The notes beneath the pieces are model-generated. The model was not told the DNA's origin and ran no database searches. It saw nothing but the letters and a program-made list of their open reading frames with translations. This document shows, in pieces, positions 33,329 to 45,232 of a stretch of 64,000 nt of DNA. Numbering within the stretch: the first letter of the stretch is position 1; every line of letters begins with the position of its first letter. The position numbers and the translations under genes were made by a program. Source of the DNA: Pseudomonas sp. PSE14 (GTDB lineage: Bacteria; Pseudomonadota; Gammaproteobacteria; Pseudomonadales; Pseudomonadaceae); assembly GCF_029203285.1 (NCBI RefSeq), contig NZ_CP115669.1, forward strand, positions 5,913,164 through 5,977,163, given 5' to 3'.

Positions 33329-33694
33329 TCACTTGCCTCCCCGGGCGTTCTTCATCAGGAAATCCATGTAGGTCGCCGACTCGGGGAACAGCGCCTTCTC
33401 CGTCTGGAACTGCTGCATCATCTGATCGTCCTTGCCCAGGCTGAGGTAGAGCAGGCCGAGCTGGGCGTGATAGCCCGGCGGAACGGCGCCGTTGTCAGCC
33501 TTGATCTTCTGCAGGTCGCGCTCCAGCGCCTCCAGCTGCGCCTCCTTCGACTCGCCGGTGAGGTATTCGTGGACCTGCGGCTGGTAGCTTTCCCACTGGT
33601 ACAGCGGCTTTTGCGTCTGGCAGCCGGCCAGCAGCAGCGCCGCGAACAGGCCCAGGCCACGCAGCACACGCGATGTGCTCATCACTTCCGTCAT
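33329..33694 (-). CDS. DUF4810 lipoprotein
   Basis: This 121-residue lipoprotein has lipobox LLLAGC (Cys25) and a TPR-like helical body (YQWESYQPQVHEYLTGESKEAQLEALERDLQK). This is the DUF4810 family that regularly sits between CsgG-like and DUF799 genes. The mature protein begins QTQ, consistent with outer-membrane sorting. GGAG lies 11 bases before the ATG; a second ATG four codons in is a possible start. It is the middle gene of the operon. Function unknown; a chaperone or connector for the two larger lipoproteins is plausible. Confidence 0.82.
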   Translation of the reverse strand: MTEVMSTSRVLRGLGLFAALLLAGCQTQKPLYQWESYQPQVHEYLTGESKEAQLEALERDLQKIKADNGAVPPGYHAQLGLLYLSLGKDDQMMQQFQTEKALFPESATYMDFLMKNARGGK

Positions 33695-33722
33695 CTTTGC
33701 ATTGCTCCTTGCAGTTCAGGAT

Positions 33723-34406
33723 TCAGTGTTTGCTGGGCGTCCAGGCTCCGCTTTCCACCGCGCTGACCAGGCGGTTGACCGCCTCGCGCATGGCCAGGTC
33801 GAGTACCTTGCCGTTGAGGGTGGAGTCGTAACTCGCGGTGCCACCGAAACCGATGATTTCGCGGTTGGAGAGCGCGTACTCGCCGGCGCCCTGGCTGGAA
33901 TACACCACCTCGGAAGTCGAGATATCGACGATGTTCAGCGCGACCTTGGCGTACGCCACCTGGGTCTTTCCGCGGCCGAGGATGCCGAACAGCTGGCGAT
34001 CGCCGACTTCCTTGCGGCCGAATTCAGTGACGTCACCCGTGACCACGTAATCGGCGCCCTTCAGGCGTTGGGCCTGGCCCTTGATGGCGGCTTCCTGCTG
34101 GATCTCGCTCATGTTGTCGCGGTCCAGCACGTTGAAGCGGTTGGTCTGCTGCAGGTGAGTGATGAGGATGGTCTTGGCCTGGCCGCCAAGGCGATCGACG
34201 CCATCGGAGAACACACCGCGCATGTAGCTGGAGCGGTTGTCGAACTTGCCGACGGCGATCGGCGCGCGCGGGCCGGAATAGGGACGGCTGACGCTTTCCA
34301 CCTGTTCCACCGGCATGGCGCGGGAGCTTTCCGTGGCGCACCCGCCGGACAGCAGGGCGCCGGAAATCGCCAGGCCCAGCATGGATGCCTGAAGCAGTTT
34401 GTTCAT
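33723..34406 (-). CDS. CsgG/HfaB-family lipoprotein
   Basis: This 227-residue lipoprotein with lipobox SGGC (Cys23) carries the CsgG-type core: APIAVGKFDNRSSY, then LITHLQQTNRFNVLDRDNM, then ADYVVTGDVTEFGRK, ending in a long conserved helix. CsgG itself is the curli secretion pore, but this shorter form lacks csgA, csgB, csgE and csgF neighbours. It is more likely an outer-membrane assembly lipoprotein. It is the first gene of the operon with DUF4810 and DUF799 proteins. Confidence 0.85.
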   Translation of the reverse strand: MNKLLQASMLGLAISGALLSGGCATESSRAMPVEQVESVSRPYSGPRAPIAVGKFDNRSSYMRGVFSDGVDRLGGQAKTILITHLQQTNRFNVLDRDNMSEIQQEAAIKGQAQRLKGADYVVTGDVTEFGRKEVGDRQLFGILGRGKTQVAYAKVALNIVDISTSEVVYSSQGAGEYALSNREIIGFGGTASYDSTLNGKVLDLAMREAVNRLVSAVESGAWTPSKH

Positions 34407-34730
34407 GAGGGATTCCCCTGTTCGGTCAATTGGACGAATTGAATCCGTGCCAGAACCGGCGGGTATGACCAGGGAATCGATCAGGGGCGGTCCCCGCCTG
34501 GCGTCTCCGCGCAGCGGCGGGACGATTCGGGGAACGAACGATCACACAGGGGAAATGAAGACAGCCTGGCATCCTGTTGCCACGTGCACCGCATCCCTTC
34601 GGTCTTCCAGCGGCCCTGGTCGAAAACGCTGTGATACCAGAGTCACGCGGCGATGATACGGCAATGTGCCATCAATGACAAAAAGCAGGCGTCATATTTC
34701 CTGGCAGCATGGCTGCGTCCGGAAGTCGCA
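34407..34730. other. Intergenic region upstream of the three-lipoprotein operon
   Basis: This holds the operon's promoter side, with an imperfect GTCAATTGGACGAATTGAAT palindromic stretch near 34424-34443. No gene or repeat was recognised. Confidence 0.35.
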
Positions 34731-35960
34731 TCAGGCGAAGAACCAGTAGCACACACCAATGGACGCCAGCACCCCGGCGAGGTCCGCCGCCAGCGCGCAG
34801 CCCACGGCATGACGGGCACGCTGGATACCTACGGCGCCGAAGTAGACGGCCAGCACGTAGAAGGTGGTTTCGGTACTGCCCTGCACGGTGGCGGCCACCA
34901 GCGCGGGGAAGCTATCCACGCCGTGAGACTGCATGGTTTCCAGCAGCATGGCCCGTGCCGCGCTGCCGGAGAACGGCTTGACCAGCGCAGTGGGCAGCGC
35001 GTCGACGAAGCGGGTGTCCCACCCAAGGCCTTCGACTGCCCAACGGATGCCGTCCAGGGCCATTTCCAGCGCGCCGGACGCCCGCAGCACGCCGACTGCG
35101 CAAAGCATCGCCACCAGGTAGGGCAGCAGGCTCTTGGCGACGTCGAAGCCTTCCTTCGCGCCTTCGACGAAGGCTTCGTACACCGGCACCTTCTTCAGCC
35201 AGCCGACGACGAGGAACAGCATGATGATGCCGAACAGGGTCACGTTGCCCAGCAATGAGGACAGCTGCGCCAGCGCGGTGGCGGACAGGCCGGCGAGCAA
35301 GGCCATGAAGGCGCCCAGCGCCAGCGCGCCCGGGATCAGGTAGGCCAACACCACCGGGTCCCACAGGCGCAGGCGCTGCATCAGCGACACGCTCAGCAGG
35401 CCTACCAGCGTGGAGGCGCTGGTGGCCAGGAGGATCGGCAGGAACACCAGGGTCGGGTCGGCGGCGCCCTGCTGGGCGCGGTACATGAAGATGGTCACTG
35501 GCAGCAGGGTCAGCGAGGATGCGTTGAGCACCAGGAAGAGGATCTGCGCATTGCTCGCGGTGGTGCTGCTCGGGTTCAGTTCCTGCAGCGCTTTCATGGC
35601 CTTCAAGCCGATGGGCGTGGCGGCGTTGTCCAGGCCCAGGCCGTTGGCGGCGAAGTTCAGGGTGATCAGGCCGATGGCCGGGTGGCCGGCGGGCACTTCC
35701 GGCATCAGACGCCGGAACAGCGGGCCAAGCAGGACTGCCAGTTTCTCCACCAGGCCGGCCTTCTCGGCGATGCGCAGGAAGCCGAGCCAGAGGGTCAGGG
35801 TGCCGAACAGCAACACCATCACGTCCACCGACAGCTTGGCCATGGCGAACAGGCTTTCCACCATGGCGGCAAAGACGGTCGCCTCGCCTCCGAGCAGCCA
35901 GCGGGAAAGCGCGGTAACCGCCGCGACGATGAAAAAGCCCAGCCACAGGCCGTTGAGCAT
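34731..35960 (-). CDS. SpmA/SpmB-like nucleoside-recognition (Gate) membrane protein
   Basis: This 409-residue inner-membrane protein with about 10 hydrophobic segments carries two Gate domains in one chain, like fused SpmA and SpmB. Features include GLVEKLAVLLGPLFRRLMPEVP, FAANGLGLDNAATPIG and the C-terminal VQGSTETTFYVLAVYFGAVG. Such proteins are called nucleoside transporters or spore maturation proteins; the substrate is unknown in Pseudomonas. The start MLNGLWLGFFIVAAV follows GGGGGACTCTCC. An upstream in-frame ATG (36068) would overlap a terminator hairpin and was rejected. Confidence 0.85.
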   Translation of the reverse strand: MLNGLWLGFFIVAAVTALSRWLLGGEATVFAAMVESLFAMAKLSVDVMVLLFGTLTLWLGFLRIAEKAGLVEKLAVLLGPLFRRLMPEVPAGHPAIGLITLNFAANGLGLDNAATPIGLKAMKALQELNPSSTTASNAQILFLVLNASSLTLLPVTIFMYRAQQGAADPTLVFLPILLATSASTLVGLLSVSLMQRLRLWDPVVLAYLIPGALALGAFMALLAGLSATALAQLSSLLGNVTLFGIIMLFLVVGWLKKVPVYEAFVEGAKEGFDVAKSLLPYLVAMLCAVGVLRASGALEMALDGIRWAVEGLGWDTRFVDALPTALVKPFSGSAARAMLLETMQSHGVDSFPALVAATVQGSTETTFYVLAVYFGAVGIQRARHAVGCALAADLAGVLASIGVCYWFFA

Positions 35961-36024
35961 GGAGAGTCCCCCTTGGAATGGCCCGGATGATAGCGGCACG
36001 GGCACACCCGGCGCCAGAAATGAC

Positions 36025-36050
36025 AAGGCCCCGGACAATGCCGGGGCCTT
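36025..36050 (-). terminator. Terminator of gltP
   Basis: A perfect 10-bp stem (AAGGCCCCGG / CCGGGGCCTT, 6-base loop) lies 55 bases after the gltP stop in the minus direction, followed by TTGTCATTT. A second hairpin (GGCGTACAACC / GGTTGTACGCC, 36060-36088) lies between it and gltP. Confidence 0.75.
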
Positions 36051-36105
36051 GGGAGTATCGGCGTACAACCACGAAGGGTTGTACGCCCTACGTAGGCCAT
36101 CGCCT

Positions 36106-37440
<1,335 letters not shown>

Positions 37441-38093
37441 AGTGAGTCACCCTTGATTCTTGTGGAAGTCGGGGTTCCGCTTGGCCATCGGGGTGCCGAC
37501 GGCAAGCGAAAAAGGGGCGCATGATTCCTATGCCCCACGCCCTCGTCTAATGCCGGAGGCGCCTACCCTATGCACAATCGGCATAGGAAAAAGCACTTGA
37601 AACCTTGGTTCCAGGTCTTTCGGCCCTTGATTTATTGCATGAACCAGGTTCCTCAACGCCTGTCACGCAGCGGTCTGCAAAGCCGGCTAGGCTTGTTTGC
37701 ATTCATGCCGTCAATGGCGCGAGTTGAACGGATGAGCCGTCCGGAATCGAGACACCCGGTGTTCCAGTTACCGGATGTACGGTCACATCGAAGGACCGTC
37801 ACGGAAGGCCATGGCCAAGGAATGAGGCCATTGGACCGCAGGGCTGGCAGGATCGCGGGCGCTGTGGATAAGTCGCCGGAATCCGCTCTTCGTTGCTGCG
37901 GTGCTGGTTTATAGAGCTGAATCAGCCGACGGGAATCGGCGAGGCATTGTAGGACGCTTCCCGGTCACATCGGATTGATCGGTATCAGTAAGTTCGTGCT
38001 GGTTCGAAGCGGAGCGCGGCTACTCTTCGCCGCCGCAAGCATGCCAGCCAAGTCTGTGAACGACGCGGTGAACCTTCAGATACAGGACTCTCT
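37441..38093. other. Long divergent intergenic region gltP / DUF3313 lipoprotein
   Basis: These 653 bases contain no supported gene. A plus-strand open frame (37570-37914) has no ribosome site and unusual composition. Visible features are a CCTATGC / GCATAGG hairpin at 37567-37587 near the gltP start, and a DnaA box at 37863-37871. The length leaves room for regulatory sites or a small RNA, but none was identified. Confidence 0.45.
37567..37587. promoter_or_regulatory. Palindrome CCTATGC-N7-GCATAGG upstream of gltP
   Basis: Perfect 7-bp arms with a 7-base centre lie 127 bases upstream of the gltP start. It is either an operator for an unknown regulator or the hairpin of an adjacent transcript. 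Confidence 0.35.
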
Positions 38094-38753
38094 ATGACGC
38101 GACTCTCGGTAGTACCCACCCTGCTGTTGGCCGGCGCCCTGGCACTGGCCGGTTGTTCCAGCCAGAAGCCGGATGCCTCGCAGTATTCCGGCTTCCTCGA
38201 CGACTACTCCCAGCTCAAACCCGCGACCTCGCCCAGCGGACAACCAGTGCTGCGCTGGGTGGACCCGAATCTGAAACTGAGCAACTACAGCTCGGTGCTG
38301 GTGGAGCGGCCGGTGTACTTCCCGCAGCCCAAGCCAACTGAGAACGTCGACCAGACGACTCTGAACGCCATTCCCGACTACCTGAAGCAGCAGATCGAGC
38401 GGCAGCTGAGCAGCCGTTACCGAGTGGTGCAGCAGGCCGACCGCGACACCCTGGTGCTGAAGACCGCGATCACCGGCGTGAACGTTTCCACCGAAGGGCT
38501 GCACGCCTACGAAGTGATCCCGATCGCCCTGGTGGTCGCGGCCACCACCACCGCCATCGGCACGCGGGACCAGGCAACCGAGGTCTATGTGGAGATGGAA
38601 GCGCTGGACGGCGCCACCAGCAAGCCGGTGGCCAAGGTGGTGCGCAAAGGCGCTGGCGAGGCGCTGGAGAACTCCAGCACGCAGCTGACGCTCAACGACC
38701 TGAAACCCGTGCTCGACGGCTGGGCGCGCGACGCCGCCAACTTCAAGCCGTAA
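38094..38753 (+). CDS. DUF3313 lipoprotein
   Basis: This 219-residue lipoprotein has lipobox LAGC (Cys21). It has the DUF3313 pattern SGFLDDYSQLKP, WVDPNLKLSNYSSVLVERPVYFP, DTLVLKTAITGVNVSTEGL and a Gly-rich hydrophobic stretch (VVAATTTAIGTRD). Homologues are exported lipoproteins without known function. It is the first gene on the plus strand after gltP and is followed by the convergent Ivy-like gene, about 190 bases on. The mature N-terminus SSQ favours the outer membrane. Confidence 0.85.
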   Translation: MTRLSVVPTLLLAGALALAGCSSQKPDASQYSGFLDDYSQLKPATSPSGQPVLRWVDPNLKLSNYSSVLVERPVYFPQPKPTENVDQTTLNAIPDYLKQQIERQLSSRYRVVQQADRDTLVLKTAITGVNVSTEGLHAYEVIPIALVVAATTTAIGTRDQATEVYVEMEALDGATSKPVAKVVRKGAGEALENSSTQLTLNDLKPVLDGWARDAANFKP

Positions 38754-38940
38754 CCGGTCCGGCTCCGCGGAACCGAGGTGAGGACGATGTCTCCTCCCCA
38801 CTCCGGCTCCGCCGCAGCCTTTTACCCTGACCTGGTCCGCCGTTGCGGAGGTACCCCCTGTACCCCAGAGTCGCTCAGGGCCTGAATCACCCCGAACATC
38901 CCGGCCCCCTGGTCATGCGCAGGCCGTCGGCCACGCGCAA

Positions 38941-39414
38941 TCAGAACCAGCTCGGATCACTCCTGAGCTCCTCATCCAGAATGCTTTTCACCGCGTCATC
39001 GGGTTTGCCCAGCCAGCGCAGGCGGGCGTGCCGGCTCGGCGCCTGGTCCGGCGGCAACCCTTCGGGCACGGTCACGTAGAGGGCATAGGCCTTCTGTTTA
39101 TCCCAGGTGAAGGCGACATAGAGCCGGTGCCTGGTGCAGTCGTAGGCCTCGCACAGTTCGCCTACCAGGTACTTGCCGCCCGGCTGGTCGACCGAGTGCA
39201 TCGGCATCGAGGTGCCGGTGAGATTCGTTACCCAGCCGGGCAACTGATCTTCGTTGCGCACCACGGAGTGCCAGGTCTGCCGGTACTGTTGATCGGAAGC
39301 CATCAGTTGGTCGACCCGCTGCCCGGTGATCCTGTCCGGCCCCAACGCCAGGGCCTGGGCCCCGACGCCGGCCAGCAGCAGGAGACCGATCAGCAGCTTG
39401 TGGATGAAATCCAT
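38941..39414 (-). CDS. Ivy-family c-type lysozyme inhibitor
   Basis: This 157-residue periplasmic protein has a signal peptide of about 22 residues (ending ALA). A Cys-bounded loop CEAYDC corresponds to the CKPHDC-type inhibitory loop of Ivy. Further blocks are QTWHSVVRNEDQLPGWV and KYLVGELCEAYDCTRHRLYVAFTWDKQKAYAL. Members protect the cell wall against host lysozyme or act on the cell's own lytic transglycosylases. The loop differs in sequence from E. coli Ivy, so potency is uncertain. Start chosen at MDFIHKLL; MTSTVMDF, five codons earlier, is possible. Confidence 0.85.
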   Translation of the reverse strand: MDFIHKLLIGLLLLAGVGAQALALGPDRITGQRVDQLMASDQQYRQTWHSVVRNEDQLPGWVTNLTGTSMPMHSVDQPGGKYLVGELCEAYDCTRHRLYVAFTWDKQKAYALYVTVPEGLPPDQAPSRHARLRWLGKPDDAVKSILDEELRSDPSWF

Positions 39415-39445
39415 CACCGTGCTCGTCATCAGTATAGAAATGGCG

Positions 39446-39607
39446 TCAGCCTCGCCAGCGCCCGACGATGAACGACGCGACGAACAGCACCAGGAACAGT
39501 ACGAACAGGATCTTGGCAATGCTGGTCGCAGCGCCCGCAATTCCGCCGAAACCAAGCACGCCGGCGATGATGGCGATGATCAGGAATGTCAGAGCCCAAC
39601 TGAGCAT
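39446..39607 (-). CDS. Small DUF1328 membrane protein (YtjA-like)
   Basis: This 53-residue protein has two hydrophobic segments ([20 protein letters not shown], then [18 protein letters not shown]) and ends GRWRG. This matches the DUF1328/YtjA family of stress-related small membrane proteins. AGGAGAAATCCC precedes the ATG. It lies between an Ivy gene and a small hypothetical gene, on the same strand. Confidence 0.85.
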   Translation of the reverse strand: MLSWALTFLIIAIIAGVLGFGGIAGAATSIAKILFVLFLVLFVASFIVGRWRG

Positions 39608-39704
39608 GGGATTTCTCCTCTATCTCGTGGTCGATTCGGCGCCGCTGCCGGAGTAGCCGCGTGGATGACCCCGCTCCCGAGGTTCAGGCCAGCCGGCCGT
39701 GGAT

Positions 39705-39971
39705 TCAGAACACCCACCCCCCGCGACGCGGGGATGCCGCCTGCGACTCCTGGGGTTTCGCGCTCCACTGCCGGTCGAAGTTATCCCTGGCCGGAAGGGG
39801 CTGTGGATAACGCGGGGCAGCCGGTAGCACGCTATAAGCGCTGGGGATAAATACGCGGGGATAGCCCGAGAGTGGCGACATCAGTTGCGTCTGGTGGATC
39901 AGCAAAAGCAGCAGGGCGATGGCCAGCAGGACCCGGCTCCAGACATCGACACGTGTTTCGTGGCTATTCAT
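39705..39971 (-). CDS. Small single-pass membrane protein, unknown
   Basis: This 88-residue protein begins MNSHETRVDVWSR. It has one hydrophobic segment (VLLAIALLLLLIH, about 14-27) and a Pro/Arg-rich, probably periplasmic tail ending RRGGWVF. CAGGAGAGTCGGG precedes the ATG. The upstream open frame has no start signal. No family was recognised. It lies in the cluster of small envelope genes left of algB. Confidence 0.6.
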   Translation of the reverse strand: MNSHETRVDVWSRVLLAIALLLLLIHQTQLMSPLSGYPRVFIPSAYSVLPAAPRYPQPLPARDNFDRQWSAKPQESQAASPRRGGWVF

Positions 39972-40209
39972 CCCGACTCTCCTGGCCGTTGCGAGCCTCC
40001 TTGCCATTGCCGGCCGCATGATCTGATTTCCTTGGGAGTCTGCACGCCACATGCCAGGCTGTTGCTGTCTTTTTTATCCTTTTAAAACAATGCGTTGGGT
40101 CACTTAAGCAGGACTTTTCCGCCCGCATCCTGCACGATTGCCAGGCTTTCACCATGCATTTTGCAACCGCCCGGTGAAGGCCTGGCTGCGATCACTCATC
40201 GGGTACGGC

Positions 40210-41088
40210 TCACGCGTGAATGTCGTCCAGGGGCGGTCGATACAGACCGGTGGTCTGGCCGGCCACCTTCAAGGCACTGGCGTCCACTTCATGAACGCCG
40301 CGGGTCTTGCGCGCGGTGTCGATCAGTTGCTGGCGCTCGGCATTGCTGGGCACCACGCCACTGAGGCTGACCACACCATCACGGGTCGACACGCCAATGG
40401 AAAGCCCGCTCAACGCATGGCGCGCCAGCACGTCAGCCTTGATCTGGCTGGTGATCCAGGCATCGCTGACCGCGGCCTGGGCATCGTTCACAGAGTCTTC
40501 CAGCTTCTTGGTCGACGAACCTTCCGGCACCACCTTCAAGCGGTTATCCACAGAGGCGACGCCTTCGGTCTGTGCGGCAAGGTGGGAAGCCTGCTGACTG
40601 GCTTCCTCGCTGGGCACCGTACCCTCCAGGGTGACCGCACCGGCCTTGCTGGAGACCTTGATATCCAGACCTTCAGCAGGCTTGTCCAACAGCAGCTTGG
40701 CTTTGACCCGGGCGGCCAGCGCCGCATCGTCCCAGCGCTGTACCGCATCGCTGCGCGGCGCCTCGCCGCTGGCGAGCGCCGGATCGACGGTAATGCGGTT
40801 ATCCACAGAGGTGATGCCTTCGACGCTCATGGCGACCTGCGCCGCCAGTTCGCGCTGTTCATCGCTGGCAACCTTGCCGCCCAGCACGGCACGGCCCTTT
40901 TCCACATCCACGCTGAGCTTGAAGGGCTTCAGGTCGCGGTTGAGGTTGATGGCGGTCCAGATCGATCCCTCCTGGCGCGCCTCGGCCAACTGTTCGGTAA
41001 GGGTGGATTCCTCGGCCTGGCCGACCAACGGCTGAGTGGCCAGCAGCACGCTGCCGAGGGCCAGGACAAGCAGCTTCGGGGTGGGCAT
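40210..41088 (-). CDS. Periplasmic protein with three BON domains
   Basis: This 292-residue exported protein has a signal peptide of about 25 residues (VGQA-EES) and three BON domains at about 45-100, 120-190 and 205-275. Each has a glycine-centred turn (VLGGKV, TLEGTVPS, SLSGVVPS) and a VDNR or VHEVD motif. BON proteins such as OsmY bind membranes and help outer-membrane protein folding under stress. AAGGAGCGCACC fixes the start. Two DnaA boxes (40544-40552, 40799-40807) fall in the equivalent VDNR-coding part of two repeats (tgtggataa codes VDN), so coding constraint may explain them. Confidence 0.85.
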   Translation of the reverse strand: MPTPKLLVLALGSVLLATQPLVGQAEESTLTEQLAEARQEGSIWTAINLNRDLKPFKLSVDVEKGRAVLGGKVASDEQRELAAQVAMSVEGITSVDNRITVDPALASGEAPRSDAVQRWDDAALAARVKAKLLLDKPAEGLDIKVSSKAGAVTLEGTVPSEEASQQASHLAAQTEGVASVDNRLKVVPEGSSTKKLEDSVNDAQAAVSDAWITSQIKADVLARHALSGLSIGVSTRDGVVSLSGVVPSNAERQQLIDTARKTRGVHEVDASALKVAGQTTGLYRPPLDDIHA

Positions 41089-41308
41089 GGTGCGCTCCTT
41101 GGCGTTTTTCTGTACTGCCAGTAGAGACAGCAAAATGCCCATGCCAGTGCCATCCTGTTGATAAGTCCTTTTATTTCAACGCATTACCTACCGTGTGGAT
41201 AACTCTGTCCTTGCACCCTGCCCGATGCTCTGGAAAGAGCCTTTGCAACTTGCACGAAATTTCCGGGACTAAGAAATAACCTAAGACAAATAATGAGGAT
41301 CACCCTGA

Positions 41309-42651
<1,343 letters not shown>

Positions 42652-42655
<4 letters not shown>

Positions 42656-44445
42656 AACTGCCCCTGTCGCTGACGTTGCGCACCCAGCTCTTCCTGAGCA
42701 TCTCGGCGCTCATGACGGTGGCCCTGCTGGGACTGCTGCTGGGGCTGTTCAGCGTGGTGCTCACCGGTCGCGAGCAGGCGGAACTCATCCAGCGCAATTT
42801 CGACACCATCGAGGTCAGCCAGCAGTTGCGCCAGGCCCTGGGCGACGAGCTGGTCCAGGTTCTCAACACGGAACCCGACACCCAGCGCCTGGAGACCGCC
42901 CGCCAGTCCTTCCGCAATGCCCTGGCGCGAGGCCAGCAGCAGGCTTCCAGCGACACGGAACGGCAGCTGTTGCAGCAGATAGCCGGCGCCCACCGGCAAT
43001 TCGTCGCAGCCACGGACAACCCGGGGCCCGGACGCCCCGAACTGCTGGCCGACAGCGACCTCAGCCGCAACCTGGACGGACTTCGTCAGCAGTTGCTCGC
43101 GCTGCATGAGTTCGCCATGCGCAACATCGACACCCAGGAAAGCGATGCGCGCACGCGGACGCTACTGATCAGTGGGCTGCTCGGGCTGGTGGGCGTGGCC
43201 ATACTGCTGATCGGCTTCATTACCGCCCACAGCATCGCCCGCCGCTTCGGCGCCCCCATCGGCGCACTGGCCAAGGCGGCGGACAAGATCGGACAGGGTG
43301 ACTTCGACCTGACCCTGCCGATTTCCCCGGTGGATGAGCTGGCCGCCCTGAGCCGCCGCTTCGGTCTGATGGCGGAGGCCCTGCGCCTGTACCGGGAGAC
43401 CAACACCGAAGCCATCGGCTACGGGCGCCGGCGCCTGCAAGCCGTGCTCGACAGCATCGACGACGGCCTGGTGATCCTCGATCGAGACGGCCGCATCGAG
43501 CACGCCAACCCGGTCGCCAGCCGCCAGTTGTTCTCCCGGAGCGATCCCCATGGACAGGACCTGGGCACGCTGCTGGATAGCCCGGAGCTGTCCCAGGCCA
43601 CCCAGCGAGTTCTGGCAGGCAACCTGCTGGAGGAAACGCCCCGGGACCTGGTGGTGGAGGTCAATGGGGAACAGCGGCTACTGACCTGGGGCATGTCACC
43701 GGTCACCCACGACGATGGACGCAATATCGGCGCGGTGATGGTGCTGCGGGATGTCACCGAGCAACGCGCCTTCGAGCGGGTGCGCAACGACTTCGTGCTG
43801 CGCGCCTCCCATGAGCTGCGCACGCCGGTGACCGGCATGCACATGGCCTTCGGCCTGCTTTCCGAGCGTCTGGCCTTTCCCAAAGACTCCCGCGAGCACG
43901 ATCTGATCACCACGGTCGATGAGGAGATGCGGCGGCTGGTGCTGCTGATCGGCGATCTGCTGAATTTCTCCCGGTACCAGAGCGGCACGCAGAAACTCGA
44001 CCTGCAGCCCTGCGACATCACCGACATCCTCGCGCAGGCCAGGCAACGCTTCGAGGGTCAGGCACACAATCAGCTCATCGACATCCAGCTGGAAACCGCC
44101 GCCGACCTGCCGCCGATCAACCTCGACCGCCTGCAGATCGAACGGGTCATCGATAACCTGATCAGCAACGCCCTGCGTCACACCCACGAGGGTGGCGTCA
44201 TCCGGCTGCAGGCCCGCTGTCACGATGAACGAGTGGCAATAGCCGTGGAGGACAACGGCGACGGGATTCCCTTCAGCCAGCAGAGCCGCATCTTCGAGCC
44301 CTTCGTCCAGGTTGGGCGCAAGAAAGGCGGCGCCGGCCTCGGCCTGGCCCTGTGCAAGGAGATCGTCCAACTGCACGGCGGGCGCATCCTGCTGCACTCG
44401 CAGCCGGGCAAAGGCTCGCGCTTCTACCTGCTGCTGCCGGTTTAA
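42652..44445 (+). CDS. kinB: Sensor histidine kinase of the AlgB pair
   Basis: This 597-residue inner-membrane kinase has membrane segments at about 15-36 and 165-187 flanking a periplasmic helical domain of about 130 residues. A HAMP domain (about 188-240) and a PAS domain (about 260-370) follow. The H-box ASHELRTPV has His at about 387, and the HATPase domain has NALRHTHEGG, DNGDGIPF and GAGLGLAL. It acts as kinase and phosphatase on AlgB and represses alginate production. The end overlaps the convergent ampDh2 gene by four bases. Confidence 0.95.
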
Positions 44446-45224
44446 CTGGTCGGCACGGCCAGCAACAGCGCTGCGGTTTCCAGGTCCGGCTCGCCGTCGA
44501 AACGGTCCGGGCGGAAGCGCATCTGGAAGGCGGCAATCACGTTGCGAGTTTCCTCATCCAGCACCCCGTCGAGCGGCACCGCGTAGCCATGGCGCGCCAA
44601 CTGTTGCTGGAACCACCCCGGGGCGGGCAACTGGCCGTTCAGCTCACCCAGGCGGCGGGCAATCTCGCCCGGCTTCGGCCAGGGGATCAGGCCGGCATCG
44701 GCGAGCTTCTTCCAGGGGAACAGCGGGCCCGGATCGACCTTGCGCTGCGGGGCGATGTCGCTGTGGCCGAGGATGTGTTCCGGGGTGATGCCCTGGCGCT
44801 TGCTGATGTCCTTGAGCAGGGCGATCAGTGCATCGATCTGCCCGTCCGGGTAGGGATACCAGATCTTGCCATTGGGGGTTTCACGATAGCCGGGATTGAC
44901 CAGTTCGATGCCGATCGACGTGGAGTTCAGCCAGGTGCGGCCCTGCCATTCGCTCTGCCCGGCGTGCCAGGCACGGCGGTTCTCGTCCACCAGCTCGTAG
45001 ATGGTCGGCGGCTGGTCGCCGATCAGGTAATGCGCGCTGACCTCACCCTGCGTCAGGACCTTCAGCGAACGCGACAGGTTCTCCGACGTGTAGTGGATGA
45101 TGATGTACTGGACGCGGCTGTCCTGGTTGCGCGAGACATGCGAGCGATCGATCTGCAGCCCCTGCTCGGCGCAGCCGGCTAGCAGCAAGGCGGACAGGGC
45201 GAGACAGGGGATGCGAAGGGTCAT
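44442..45224 (-). CDS. ampDh2: N-acetylmuramyl-L-alanine amidase, outer-membrane lipoprotein
   Basis: This 260-residue zinc amidase of the Amidase_2 family has lipobox LLLAGC (Cys18). The domain at about 35-180 has Zn ligands in IIHYTSEN and HILGHSDIAPQRKVDPG. A peptidoglycan-binding-type C-terminus includes LDEETRNVIAAFQMRFRP. It cuts the peptide stem from murein in the periplasm, for cell-wall turnover and beta-lactamase control. P. aeruginosa AmpDh2 has the same position next to kinB. Its end overlaps the kinB end by four bases. Confidence 0.92.
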   Translation of the reverse strand: MTLRIPCLALSALLLAGCAEQGLQIDRSHVSRNQDSRVQYIIIHYTSENLSRSLKVLTQGEVSAHYLIGDQPPTIYELVDENRRAWHAGQSEWQGRTWLNSTSIGIELVNPGYRETPNGKIWYPYPDGQIDALIALLKDISKRQGITPEHILGHSDIAPQRKVDPGPLFPWKKLADAGLIPWPKPGEIARRLGELNGQLPAPGWFQQQLARHGYAVPLDGVLDEETRNVIAAFQMRFRPDRFDGEPDLETAALLLAVPTS

Positions 45225-45232
45225 GGGCTCAC

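Noticed and set aside
37570..37914. 114-residue plus-strand frame between gltP and the DUF3313 gene
   Set aside because: No ribosome site, composition rich in Arg/Ser/Cys, starts inside a hairpin.
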